Positions 1 to 7,667 of a stretch of DNA of 61,649 nucleotides are shown here, in pieces. A program made the position numbers and the translations under genes. This DNA comes from Alistipes sp. Lineage in GTDB: Bacteria; Bacteroidota; Bacteroidia; Bacteroidales; Rikenellaceae. How positions within the stretch are numbered: the stretch's first letter is position 1; every line of letters starts with the position of its first letter. The notes under the pieces are model-generated. The model ran no database searches, was not told where the DNA came from, and worked only from the letters and a program-made list of their open reading frames with translations. The DNA lies in contig JAFVOR010000019.1 in NCBI GenBank assembly GCA_017505725.1, positions 1 through 61,649 of the forward strand, read 5' to 3'.

Positions 1-25
1 ATCCTATCCTATCCTATCCTATCCC
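1..25. repeat. Pentamer tandem repeat (ATCCT x5)
   Basis: Five uninterrupted ATCCT units at the window edge, so the array may continue to the left. It lies just outside the terminator of the OPT gene. The same ATCCTAT wording recurs in the repeats around the four-helix-bundle gene near 36.1-36.9 kb. Confidence 0.9.
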
Positions 26-27
26 AT

Positions 28-55
28 AAAAAAAAGGATATGCCAAAGCATATCC
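28..55 (-). terminator. Rho-independent terminator of the OPT/GH13/murF run
   Basis: On the minus strand an 8-bp perfect stem (GGATATGC / GCATATCC, loop TTTG) is followed directly by eight T residues. It lies 25 bases past the stop codon of the OPT transporter, as expected for the end of that transcript. Confidence 0.9.
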
Positions 56-80
56 CTTTCAGATACTATATTAATTAGGG

Positions 81-2015
81 TTAATCTTTCTTTGCCTTCA
101 GGGTGTGGATAGTGAAGTAGATTGCGAGAGCGATGTACATTGCGAGGGCGAGCCATTCGTCGTTGCTCGAGGCGGCCCACTCGGTCATATAGAGGTCGAC
201 GCCGACAAACTTGAGTACAGCTGCCACAACGCCCATCAATGCGCCACCTGCGATGAAGCCCGAGGCGAGGAGAGTACCACGATCGAAGCGAGCCTTGTTC
301 AAAGCCTCATCCTTCGAGCGCGATGATACGAACCACGCGATAGCACCGCCAGCTACGAGCGGAGCATTCAACGACATCGGGATAAACATACCCAACGAGA
401 ATGCCAATGCCGGTACGCCAATCCAGTTCAATACAAGTGCCAATACTGCGCCCGCAAAGTAGAGTATCCAAGGAGTCTCGCCACCCTCCATCAGAGGTTT
501 GATAACTGCCGCCATAGCGTTAGCCTGTGGAGCGGTGAGGGCGTTCTCGCCCACGAAGCCATAGGTCTTATTCAAGATAATCATCACGCCCGCAACAGTA
601 GCAGCCGAGACGAATGTGCCGAGGAACTTCCACTTCTCCTGTGTGTGCGGGGTAGTGCCGAGCCAATAGCCAATCTTGAGGTCAGTGATGAAGCCGCCTG
701 CCATCGAGAGTGCGGTGCAGACCACACCACCGATAATCAAGGCTGCGGTCATTCCCTTCTCGCCCTCCAAGCCTATCGAAACCAATACCAACGAGCTGAG
801 AATCAAAGTCATCAAGGTCATACCAGATACAGGGTTAGTGCCCACGATAGCGATGGCATTAGCAGCAACGGTGGTGAAGAGGAATGCGATAACAAAGACA
901 ATGAGCAGAGCCACTGCTGTGTGCATCCAATTGCCCAAAACGCCAAATTGGAAGAATACTACGGTGGTGATAAGTACTGCGATAATTACCGAGAGGATAA
1001 CCTTCATCGAGATGTCGCGCTGTGTGCGCTCAACAGTGCCCGACTGCTTCTTGCCGCCAAGCTCCTTGACCGCGAGTCCTACAGCCTGCTTGATAATGCC
1101 CGCCTGCTTGATGATGCCGATGAGTCCCGCCATAGCGATACCTCCGATGCCGATTGGTCTGCCATAGGCCTGAAAGAGCTCCATTGCACTCATCGATGCA
1201 GCCTCGGCAGATGCGTAGCCCACCAATGGCACAATCACAAACCATACGAGGCACGATCCTGCGGTGATGATAACAGCATATTTCAGACCGATGATATATC
1301 CCAAACCGAGGAGTGTGGCACCCGTATTCATCGAGAACTCCACCTTGAACTTCTCGGCTACGGTTGCGCCCCAAGCGGTCATCTTTGTAGAAATGTTCTC
1401 AGCCCAAGCGCCAAATGACGACACTGCAAAGTCGTACAATCCGCCAAGCAATCCAGCCACTGCGAGCAACTTGGTCTGCTTGCCGCCCTTCTCGCCCGAG
1501 ACGAGCACCTCGGTGGTAGCGGTAGCCTCGGGGAATGGGTACTTACCGTGCATATCCTTCACGAAATATTTGCGGAATGGCACAAGCAACACAATGCCCA
1601 ACACACCACCCAACAGCGACGAGAGGAACACCTGATAGAACTGCGCCTCCAAGCCGAGGATGTAGAGTGCAGGGAGTGTGAATATTGCTCCCGCAACGAT
1701 TACACCCGACGAAGCACCGATGGACTGAATGATAACATTCTCGCCAAGCATACTGCGATTCTTGCCTCGCAACGAGCCGAAACCGGCTGCCAAGATTGCG
1801 ATAGGGATTGCAGCCTCAAATACCTGTCCCACCTTGAGTCCGAGGAAGGCTGCTGCTGCCGAGAATATAATAGCCATAATAACACCCATTGTCACCGAGT
1901 ATGGCGTAGCCTCGGCAGGTCTGCTATCAGCCGACATTATCGGCTGATACTCCTCGCCCGCCTTCAACTCACGATAGGCATTCTCGGGCAGGGAAACACT
2001 CTTTTTCTCTTCCAT
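81..2015 (-). CDS. OPT-family oligopeptide transporter
   Basis: A 644-aa integral membrane protein of the OPT (oligopeptide transporter) superfamily. The N-terminus carries a short soluble leader, then repeated hydrophobic helices begin near residue 40 with the family-like stretch ending GLKVGQVFEAAIP, and continue to the C-terminus (well over ten predicted segments). Bacterial OPT members move peptides or metal chelates; the substrate cannot be read from sequence. The start lies 9 bases after the stop of the GH13 gene, so the two are probably co-transcribed with murF further upstream, and a strong terminator follows. The basic tail (KAKKD) and full length suggest an intact gene. Confidence 0.88.
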   Translation of the reverse strand: MEEKKSVSLPENAYRELKAGEEYQPIMSADSRPAEATPYSVTMGVIMAIIFSAAAAFLGLKVGQVFEAAIPIAILAAGFGSLRGKNRSMLGENVIIQSIGASSGVIVAGAIFTLPALYILGLEAQFYQVFLSSLLGGVLGIVLLVPFRKYFVKDMHGKYPFPEATATTEVLVSGEKGGKQTKLLAVAGLLGGLYDFAVSSFGAWAENISTKMTAWGATVAEKFKVEFSMNTGATLLGLGYIIGLKYAVIITAGSCLVWFVIVPLVGYASAEAASMSAMELFQAYGRPIGIGGIAMAGLIGIIKQAGIIKQAVGLAVKELGGKKQSGTVERTQRDISMKVILSVIIAVLITTVVFFQFGVLGNWMHTAVALLIVFVIAFLFTTVAANAIAIVGTNPVSGMTLMTLILSSLVLVSIGLEGEKGMTAALIIGGVVCTALSMAGGFITDLKIGYWLGTTPHTQEKWKFLGTFVSAATVAGVMIILNKTYGFVGENALTAPQANAMAAVIKPLMEGGETPWILYFAGAVLALVLNWIGVPALAFSLGMFIPMSLNAPLVAGGAIAWFVSSRSKDEALNKARFDRGTLLASGFIAGGALMGVVAAVLKFVGVDLYMTEWAASSNDEWLALAMYIALAIYFTIHTLKAKKD

Positions 2016-2024
2016 ATATATCTA

Positions 2025-3704
2025 TTAGTTAATCTTGAAAATTGCTACACTGATTGGCTTCATCTTGAATGTGTGACCATCCTTCGATGTTTTGCATTTG
2101 GCGAGTCTCTTGTTGTTGCCATACACCCACTCCGCCTTCCTACCCATTGGGGCAATCGAGCCTTCCACCTCGCGGTCGGCAGGGTTGAACACCACGACAT
2201 ACTTCTCGTTGCCGAGTGTACGCGCGTATATCATAGGGTATGGGTTGTCGAGGTCGCCCACATACTTCCACTCTCCCTCGACGCCGAGTGCAGGGATTGC
2301 GGCACGCAACTTCAATAGCCCCTTCACATACGAGAGTACCGAATTAGGATCGTTCTCCTGCTCGGCAACATTCGGAAATTGTGGCGCATTGTCCACAGGT
2401 AGGTAGAGTCTCTTTGCACTCTTCACAGCCGAGAAACCGGCATTGCGCTCGGTGCTCCACTGCATAGGGGTGCGACAGGTCGAGCGGTTGCGTGACGAGA
2501 GGCTTCCCTCTTTTGCCGGCGCATACTCGAGGTTACGCATACCAATCTCCTCACCGTAATATACAATAGGTGGGGTGGGCAGAGTGAGGAATAGCGTGAT
2601 AGCCACCTTCTGCTCCTCGGGTGTGTTGCGATTCATTCGTGTCAAACGCCAGATGTCGTGGCTGCAGGTAGGCATCGAGGCGTATCCTCCTATAGCGCGA
2701 TAGTCGTTGTAGATCTGGGTGTAGAGCTCCATAGCCTTGCGAATTTTACCCTTGCCCTGACGGTTGAAGTAACATACCGTAGGTACCATTTTGTCAGTGG
2801 TTTCGCAAACGAGTGGACGATAGACCTTACCGCCAATACCATTGTGAATAAGGAGGTCAATGTTAAATCCTGCCGAGATAGACTGCTTAGGGTACGACCA
2901 CTCCGAGAGCATAATGTTCTCGGGATATTTGGTGTTGTACCACGCAAAAATCTCTTTCCAAAGTCGCATAACGCCATCTTGTGCTTTGTTGTCGCCCTTG
3001 ACAAGCGATTTTGCCATATCGACGCGGAAACCGTCACATCCCATATCACACCAGTAGGCGATAATCTTCTTCAGCTCGTTGCGAACTGCGGTAGGGCCGG
3101 GTGCATCGTATGACTGCTCCCAGCTATGCGCAGGGTTAGGCTTGTAATAACCATAGTTCAACGCAGGTTGAATAGGGAAGAAGTTGCTCAGGTAGATTCC
3201 GTTGCGAGGGTAGCTGTTGTCCACCCAGCGGTAGCTTGGCTGCGGCATAGTGTGTCCTTCGGTCCAGATGTAATAGTCCGAGAACTTGTTGCGCTCCGCC
3301 TTCAACGACTCCTGAAACCAAGGGTGCTTGTCCGAGGTGTGGCCTGCAACGAGATCGAGTAATATTTTGATACCCTTCGAGTGAGCTTCGTCGATAAGAC
3401 GCTTCAAATCATCGTTTGTGCCGAATCGGGGATCTACCTTGTAATAGTCGAGGATGTCGTAGCCGCCATCCTCCCACGCACTCATAAAGCAAGGGGAGAT
3501 CCAGATACAGTTGAAGCCTACACTCTTGATGTAGTCGAGCTTCGATCGAATACCCTCCAGGTCGCCAATGCCATCGCCATTAGAGTCGGCATAGGTGAGG
3601 GGGTAGATGTGGTAGATGTTTGCCTTCTTGAGCCACTCGGGTTGCTCTTTTGCAGACAAAGTCATTGTAGCAAGCAATGCTACTGCAAATAAAAATCTCT
3701 CCAT
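2025..3704 (-). CDS. Secreted GH13 (alpha-amylase family) glycoside hydrolase
   Basis: A 559-aa protein with a signal peptide (about residues 1-18) and a (beta/alpha)8 GH13 domain from about residue 25 to 450, then a beta-sheet C-terminal domain. The nucleophile is Asp229 in GFRVDM, the acid/base Glu268 in LSEW, and the third carboxylate Asp350 in CSHD. Two family positions are changed: region I reads AGH where most members have NH, and region IV reads SHD instead of NHD. The fold resembles oligo-1,6-glucosidase or trehalose-synthase relatives, so the likely role is periplasmic or surface cleavage of alpha-glucosides; the exact substrate is unknown. It sits 2 bases downstream of murF and 9 bases upstream of the OPT transporter, in one direction, which implies co-transcription rather than a shared pathway. 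Confidence 0.87.
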   Translation of the reverse strand: MERFLFAVALLATMTLSAKEQPEWLKKANIYHIYPLTYADSNGDGIGDLEGIRSKLDYIKSVGFNCIWISPCFMSAWEDGGYDILDYYKVDPRFGTNDDLKRLIDEAHSKGIKILLDLVAGHTSDKHPWFQESLKAERNKFSDYYIWTEGHTMPQPSYRWVDNSYPRNGIYLSNFFPIQPALNYGYYKPNPAHSWEQSYDAPGPTAVRNELKKIIAYWCDMGCDGFRVDMAKSLVKGDNKAQDGVMRLWKEIFAWYNTKYPENIMLSEWSYPKQSISAGFNIDLLIHNGIGGKVYRPLVCETTDKMVPTVCYFNRQGKGKIRKAMELYTQIYNDYRAIGGYASMPTCSHDIWRLTRMNRNTPEEQKVAITLFLTLPTPPIVYYGEEIGMRNLEYAPAKEGSLSSRNRSTCRTPMQWSTERNAGFSAVKSAKRLYLPVDNAPQFPNVAEQENDPNSVLSYVKGLLKLRAAIPALGVEGEWKYVGDLDNPYPMIYARTLGNEKYVVVFNPADREVEGSIAPMGRKAEWVYGNNKRLAKCKTSKDGHTFKMKPISVAIFKIN

Positions 3705-3706
3705 CG

Positions 3707-4957
3707 TTATAGTTTGTCAATTAGCACCTCCAATTTGATTCCGCGCGAGCCTTTCAGCAGCACAAGGCATCCATTTATCGGCTCCTTGTCGAGGGCTGCC
3801 AACGCTTCGGCAGTGGTAGGATAGAGGGCATACTCGCTCTCCAACTCCTCGCCTACGATGGTATGAGCTTTGGCAAACTCCTTACCCACCAAGATTATGC
3901 GATTGGCTATGCCATCTGCCTTGCGGAGGATGTTGATGTGAGCCTCCTCGCTCCACTCGCCAAGCTCGAGCATATCGCCCAATATCAGCACCTTATGCTC
4001 TGCCTCCATCGTTGCAATGTTGTCGAGTGCCACCTCCATACTCGAGGGGTTGGCATTGTAGCAATCGACCACAAGCAGGTTGCGCTCGGTCTTTACCGCT
4101 TGTGAGCGGTTGTTGTCGGGCGAGAATGAGAGTATAGCCTCGGCGATGCGCTCATCAGCCACGCCAAAGTAGCGACCTACCTCCACCGCAGCGGCAATGT
4201 TGAAGCGGTTGTAGTCGCCCGTGAGGTTGCTCTTGAAGCCCTCGGCAATGGCGCGAGAGTAGTACTCCACAGCCAGATCCTCGCGCTCGGCAGCCATAGC
4301 GCAGAGCGTGGCATCCTCCTCGGGAATAAAGGCTCTACCTCCAATCTCGTTGAGGTGGTCGAACAACTCGCCTTTGCCCTTGCGGATGCCCTCCACACCT
4401 CCGAAGCCTTCGAGGTGCGAGAGTCCGATATTGGTCAGTATTCCGTAGTTTGGCTCGGCAATCGAGCAGAGCAGAGCAATCTCGCCCTGTGCGCTTGCTC
4501 CCATCTCCACCACGCCAAACTCGGTCTCGTTGCTCATCGCAAGGAGTGTGAGAGGCACGCCAATGTGGTTGTTGAGGTTGCCCTTGGTAGTCGAGACCTC
4601 GAACTTCTCTGCCAACACTCGTGAGACAAGCTCCTTGGTGGTGGTCTTTCCGTTGCTGCCCGCTATGGCTACAATTGGTATCGCCAGGCGGCGACGATGC
4701 TCTCTCGCCAACGCTTGCAACGCCTGCAAGGTGTCCTCCACAAGGAGGAGTTGCTCGGCATAGTCGGGGTTGTTCTCAAGAATATCTTTGCGGTCGATGA
4801 CCGCAGCCGAAGCCCCCTGCTCGAGAGCCGCTATTGCATAGTTGTTGCCATCGAACGATGCTCCGTGCAGTGCAAAAAAGAGCGCACCGACTTCGATCTT
4901 TCGAGAGTCGGTGATTACGCCCGTAGAGTTAGTAAATGCGGTGTATAGTCTTTCCAA
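3707..4957 (-). CDS. murF: UDP-N-acetylmuramoyl-tripeptide--D-alanyl-D-alanine ligase
   Basis: A 416-aa cytoplasmic Mur ligase that adds D-Ala-D-Ala to the UDP-MurNAc-tripeptide in peptidoglycan precursor synthesis. The ATP-binding loop GSNGKTTT is at residues 100-107. The family order is kept: N-terminal UDP-binding domain, central ATPase, and a C-terminal domain with LILGDMLELG and a closing LLKGSRGIKLE motif, which is characteristic of MurF. Length is slightly below the usual 430-460 aa. It is not inside a dcw cluster here; it heads a minus-strand run with GH13 and OPT genes. Confidence 0.95.
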   Translation of the reverse strand: MERLYTAFTNSTGVITDSRKIEVGALFFALHGASFDGNNYAIAALEQGASAAVIDRKDILENNPDYAEQLLLVEDTLQALQALAREHRRRLAIPIVAIAGSNGKTTTKELVSRVLAEKFEVSTTKGNLNNHIGVPLTLLAMSNETEFGVVEMGASAQGEIALLCSIAEPNYGILTNIGLSHLEGFGGVEGIRKGKGELFDHLNEIGGRAFIPEEDATLCAMAAEREDLAVEYYSRAIAEGFKSNLTGDYNRFNIAAAVEVGRYFGVADERIAEAILSFSPDNNRSQAVKTERNLLVVDCYNANPSSMEVALDNIATMEAEHKVLILGDMLELGEWSEEAHINILRKADGIANRIILVGKEFAKAHTIVGEELESEYALYPTTAEALAALDKEPINGCLVLLKGSRGIKLEVLIDKL

Positions 4958-5018
4958 TGTTTGTGGTGTTTGGTTAGGGTTATAGTAAGAGTTTGGCGCG
5001 ATGCTGTTTTATATCGTC

Positions 5019-5163
5019 GGGCTATCGCCCTCTATGGGGTCACACCTTTGGTGTTCTATGGCGTCGGGCTTCGCCCTCTCTGGCGCGCGCCATAAAGCAG
5101 TCGCAGACTGCGCCGTCATAAAGGAGGCTCCGCCTCCGCCGCCAAAGAGCCAACCCTGTTGGC
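5019..5163. repeat. Array of seven small hairpins
   Basis: The 240-bp gap between manC and murF contains seven short inverted repeats in 145 bp, mostly with 3-4-base loops: 5019-5030 (GGGC/GCCC), 5042-5054 (ACACC/GGTGT), 5066-5076 (GGGC/GCCC), 5081-5092 (a perfect 12-bp palindrome), 5097-5111 (GCAGTC/GACTGC), 5123-5137 (GGAGGC/GCCTCC) and 5149-5163 (GCCAAC/GTTGGC). The stems differ in sequence but share the stem-triloop-stem plan. They may shape mRNA stability between manC and murF; no ORF of note overlaps them. Confidence 0.75.
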
Positions 5164-5197
5164 GACGCTATGCTTGCCTCGCGCTTTCGTCTCTCGT

Positions 5198-6277
5198 CTA
5201 AATATGTTTCTCGCCTGTATTGTACTTCACCTCGTCGATATACTTTTTGATATTCTGCTCCTCGCCACGTGGGCAGATTAGTAGAACATCCTCGGTGTCT
5301 ACCACGATGTAGTCGCGCAGGCCGTTGATTACAGCTACCTTGCCCTTCGGAAGCGATACAATAGACGAGCGGGTGTTGTAGGTGTAGCAACCCTCGTTAG
5401 GCTTCACATTGGCATACTTGTCTTTGCGTGAAAGCTGGTACAACGAGCCCCAAGTACCCACATCGCTCCAGCCAAAGTCGCCACAACGAACATATACATT
5501 TTCGGCCTTCTCCATCACACCATAGTCGATAGATATGGAACGACACTCCGAGTAGACTTGTGCGATGGCCTCCTGCTCTGCCGATGTGCCCAAGAGAGGT
5601 GCAACGCCCTCGAAGAGTGCGTAGTGCTCGGGCAGATGCTCTGCCAATGCGTCGATGATATCCTTGATTTTCCACACAAAGATACCCGAGTTCCAGAAGA
5701 ACTCACCCGATTGCACAAAGATTTGTGCAAGCTCGAGGTTTGGCTTCTCGGTGAAGCACTTCACACGCGAGATAGTCGAGTTGTCGCTCTTTTGGATGTA
5801 TCCATAGCCCGTCTCCGGTCGCGAAGGGGTGATGCCAATGGTCATCAGTGCACTCTTCTCGGAGGCGAAGTCGATGGTGTCGTGCAATATGGTGCGGAAC
5901 TCCTCCTCGTTGAGGATAAGGTGGTCGGCAGGTGTCGCTATCATCATAGCATCGGGTGCGATGTTACGCAGGTAGTAGGCGGCATAGCAGATGCAAGGTG
6001 CGGTGTTGCGACCTATCGGCTCGCACAATACCTGCTCGGGCTTGATCTCGGGGATATGCTCGAGTACAAGCTGTTTGTAGCGGGCATTGGTCACCACCAA
6101 GAAGTTCTCGTCGGGCACAACGTGTGCAAATCGCTCGTAGGTCATACGCAGGAACGACTTGCCTGTGTCGCAGATGTCGAGAAACTGCTTTGGCTTGCTC
6201 TGGCGACTCTCAGGCCAGAAACGAGAGCCTACACCACCGGCCATTATCACGCAATAGAGGGGCTTGTTGTTAGTCAT
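5198..6277 (-). CDS. manC: Mannose-1-phosphate guanylyltransferase
   Basis: A 359-aa cytoplasmic nucleotidyltransferase that makes GDP-mannose from mannose-1-phosphate and GTP. The signature MAGGVGSRFWPESR lies at residues 12-25, followed by KPKQFL, and later ENFLVVTN, FFWNSGIFVWK and GDFGWSDVGTW, all typical of the type II guanylyltransferase core. It stops where the core ends, so there is no fused phosphomannose-isomerase domain. It has its own promoter (6305-6336). GDP-mannose feeds glycan and lipoglycan synthesis; no mannose pathway partner is adjacent. Confidence 0.93.
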   Translation of the reverse strand: MTNNKPLYCVIMAGGVGSRFWPESRQSKPKQFLDICDTGKSFLRMTYERFAHVVPDENFLVVTNARYKQLVLEHIPEIKPEQVLCEPIGRNTAPCICYAAYYLRNIAPDAMMIATPADHLILNEEEFRTILHDTIDFASEKSALMTIGITPSRPETGYGYIQKSDNSTISRVKCFTEKPNLELAQIFVQSGEFFWNSGIFVWKIKDIIDALAEHLPEHYALFEGVAPLLGTSAEQEAIAQVYSECRSISIDYGVMEKAENVYVRCGDFGWSDVGTWGSLYQLSRKDKYANVKPNEGCYTYNTRSSIVSLPKGKVAVINGLRDYIVVDTEDVLLICPRGEEQNIKKYIDEVKYNTGEKHI

Positions 6278-6304
6278 AGTGCTATTATCTGTTTTATAGT
6301 GTTA

Positions 6305-6336
6305 CAAAGATAACAAAATTTTTATTACCAAGCAAA
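6305..6336 (-). promoter_or_regulatory. Bacteroidales promoter for manC
   Basis: On the minus strand TTTG (6336-6333), a 20-base spacer, and TATCTTTG (6312-6305) match the Bacteroidetes -33/-7 consensus exactly. The start codon lies 27 bases beyond the -7 box. Confidence 0.8.
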
Positions 6337-6361
6337 CAAAATTTCGTTCTCTTTTGTCGTA

Positions 6362-7408
6362 CTATTGCTCTTTTGTGGCTATAACTTTACGCACAAAGCG
6401 CTGGTAGCGCGAACTCTTGGTCTTGCGACCATAGATTGCGTCGGTCTTGTGGGCTATCACCATATCCAATTCGGGTATGATGGTGATGTATTGTCCCATA
6501 GCTCCGTGAGCTGCGTAAGCACCCTTCAGAGCCGGGTTGCTGTCGTTGTAGAGCCACCACATATAGCCATATCCGAAACGCTTTTTGGGTCCTGTCTCCT
6601 CGGGCTTGGTCGATGTGGCAATCATCTTGCGATGCCAATCTTTTGCAATAATCTGTTTCTCCTCCCACTTTCCTTTTCGCAACATCAGATAGCCTATGCG
6701 TGCCATATCGCGAGTCGAGAGGTGAAGGTGGTAGGCAGGGTGCATCGAGCGAGCCATATTGCCCGTGTGTCGGTGTCGTGCGAGGTTCCAGTCCTGAAAA
6801 CCGAGCGGTTTTGCCAAATCCTCGTCTACCGCCTCGAAAACGCTCTTGCCGGTAAGTTGCTCGAATACGGAGCCTGCGGCGTTGAAGTCCCAATTGTTGT
6901 AGAGGAACTTTGTTCCGGGTTTCACCGAGCCTCGCTCGGGAACGCGCTTCGGATTGTCGAGCGCACTACCCGAATTGGATGCCGGATGGTAGATACCCGA
7001 ACGGGCCTGAATCAGGTGTAACACTTTGGCACTCTGCTCGATGGGGAGTAGGCCTCCGTGGTCGGTAAAGCCCAATTCGCCGAGTGTCTTGTTGAGGTCG
7101 ATAGTGCCATTCTTGACATACTTGCCATAGAGTATCGAGAGTACACTCTTGCGGCACGATGCGATGTAGCTCGTCTTTTCGATGTCGCCATATTTGAATA
7201 TGCACTCGCCACCCACGATAATCATCAATCCCGTGGTCTGCATCGAGTCTATCACATAACGACGCAACTCTTTGACCTTTTTGTCGTTGAATCCATACTT
7301 CGATGGTTTTGCTTGTTGCCAATCTTCGCCGGCCTTGGGGTAGATGTGGCGAGCCTGCAAGGTGATTGCACAAAGTGCAAGGGTCAGTGTGAGAATAATC
7401 TTTTTCAT
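6362..7408 (-). CDS. Secreted serine hydrolase (beta-lactamase class C / PBP4 family)
   Basis: A 348-aa protein with a signal peptide (about 1-19). It carries the three serine-hydrolase motifs: Ser84-x-x-Lys87 in ASCRKS, Tyr170-Asn-Asn in the second motif, and HGAMG at residue 301 in place of KTG. Class C-like hydrolases of this kind act as esterases, peptidases or amidases in the periplasm; true beta-lactamase activity is not implied. The ATG is only 5 bases past a TATCTTTG box, so the mRNA may be leaderless. It is a single gene, transcribed towards manC but separated from it by manC's own promoter. Confidence 0.85.
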   Translation of the reverse strand: MKKIILTLTLALCAITLQARHIYPKAGEDWQQAKPSKYGFNDKKVKELRRYVIDSMQTTGLMIIVGGECIFKYGDIEKTSYIASCRKSVLSILYGKYVKNGTIDLNKTLGELGFTDHGGLLPIEQSAKVLHLIQARSGIYHPASNSGSALDNPKRVPERGSVKPGTKFLYNNWDFNAAGSVFEQLTGKSVFEAVDEDLAKPLGFQDWNLARHRHTGNMARSMHPAYHLHLSTRDMARIGYLMLRKGKWEEKQIIAKDWHRKMIATSTKPEETGPKKRFGYGYMWWLYNDSNPALKGAYAAHGAMGQYITIIPELDMVIAHKTDAIYGRKTKSSRYQRFVRKVIATKEQ

Positions 7409-7413
7409 ATTGA

Positions 7414-7421
7414 CAAAGATA
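7414..7421 (-). promoter_or_regulatory. -7 box for the serine hydrolase
   Basis: TATCTTTG on the minus strand, five bases before the ATG. The spacing leaves almost no 5' leader. Confidence 0.65.
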
Positions 7422-7550
7422 CAAAAAAAATCTATTAAAACATAGCTTTTTGAAAATTTTCCTCTTTAATCTTGCTTCGCAAGCTTTTCACCGCTCCGCC
7501 TCGGCATAGTCTGCAAGCAGTCTCTGCCCTCGGCTCAATCGCGGCGTTCC

Positions 7551-7620
7551 GTTTTCCACTCCAAGCGAAAATCGTAAAAACTTTACAAGTTTTCCGCTTT
7601 CCGCTTTCCGTTTTCCGTTT
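7551..7620 (+). repeat. Promoter-proximal 70-bp repeat, copy 1, with heptamer array
   Basis: Near-copy of 36950-37016. Order in both: TTTTCCACTCCAAGCGAAAATCG, then a small hairpin (AAAACTT-tac-AAGTTTT here), then four heptamers TTTCCGC, TTTCCGC, TTTCCGT, TTTCCGT (7591-7618), then the -7 promoter box of the following gene. The rest of the 7422-7550 gap holds a short hairpin (CTTGC-ttc-GCAAG at 7471-7483) and no gene. Confidence 0.85.
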
Positions 7621-7628
7621 ATTTTTTC

Positions 7629-7636
7629 TATATTTG
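7629..7636 (+). promoter_or_regulatory. -7 box for the aminotransferase
   Basis: TATATTTG, 31 bases before the ATG at 7668. It overlaps the in-frame GTG at 7638 closely enough to rule that GTG out as the start. Confidence 0.65.
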
Positions 7637-7667
7637 CGTGGATAAACTTTTTAGATACCGTAATACT

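Noticed and set aside
6362-7408. Antibiotic-resistance beta-lactamase
   Set aside because: The SxxK and YxN motifs are common to many class C-like esterases and peptidases, and the third motif is HGA rather than KTG.
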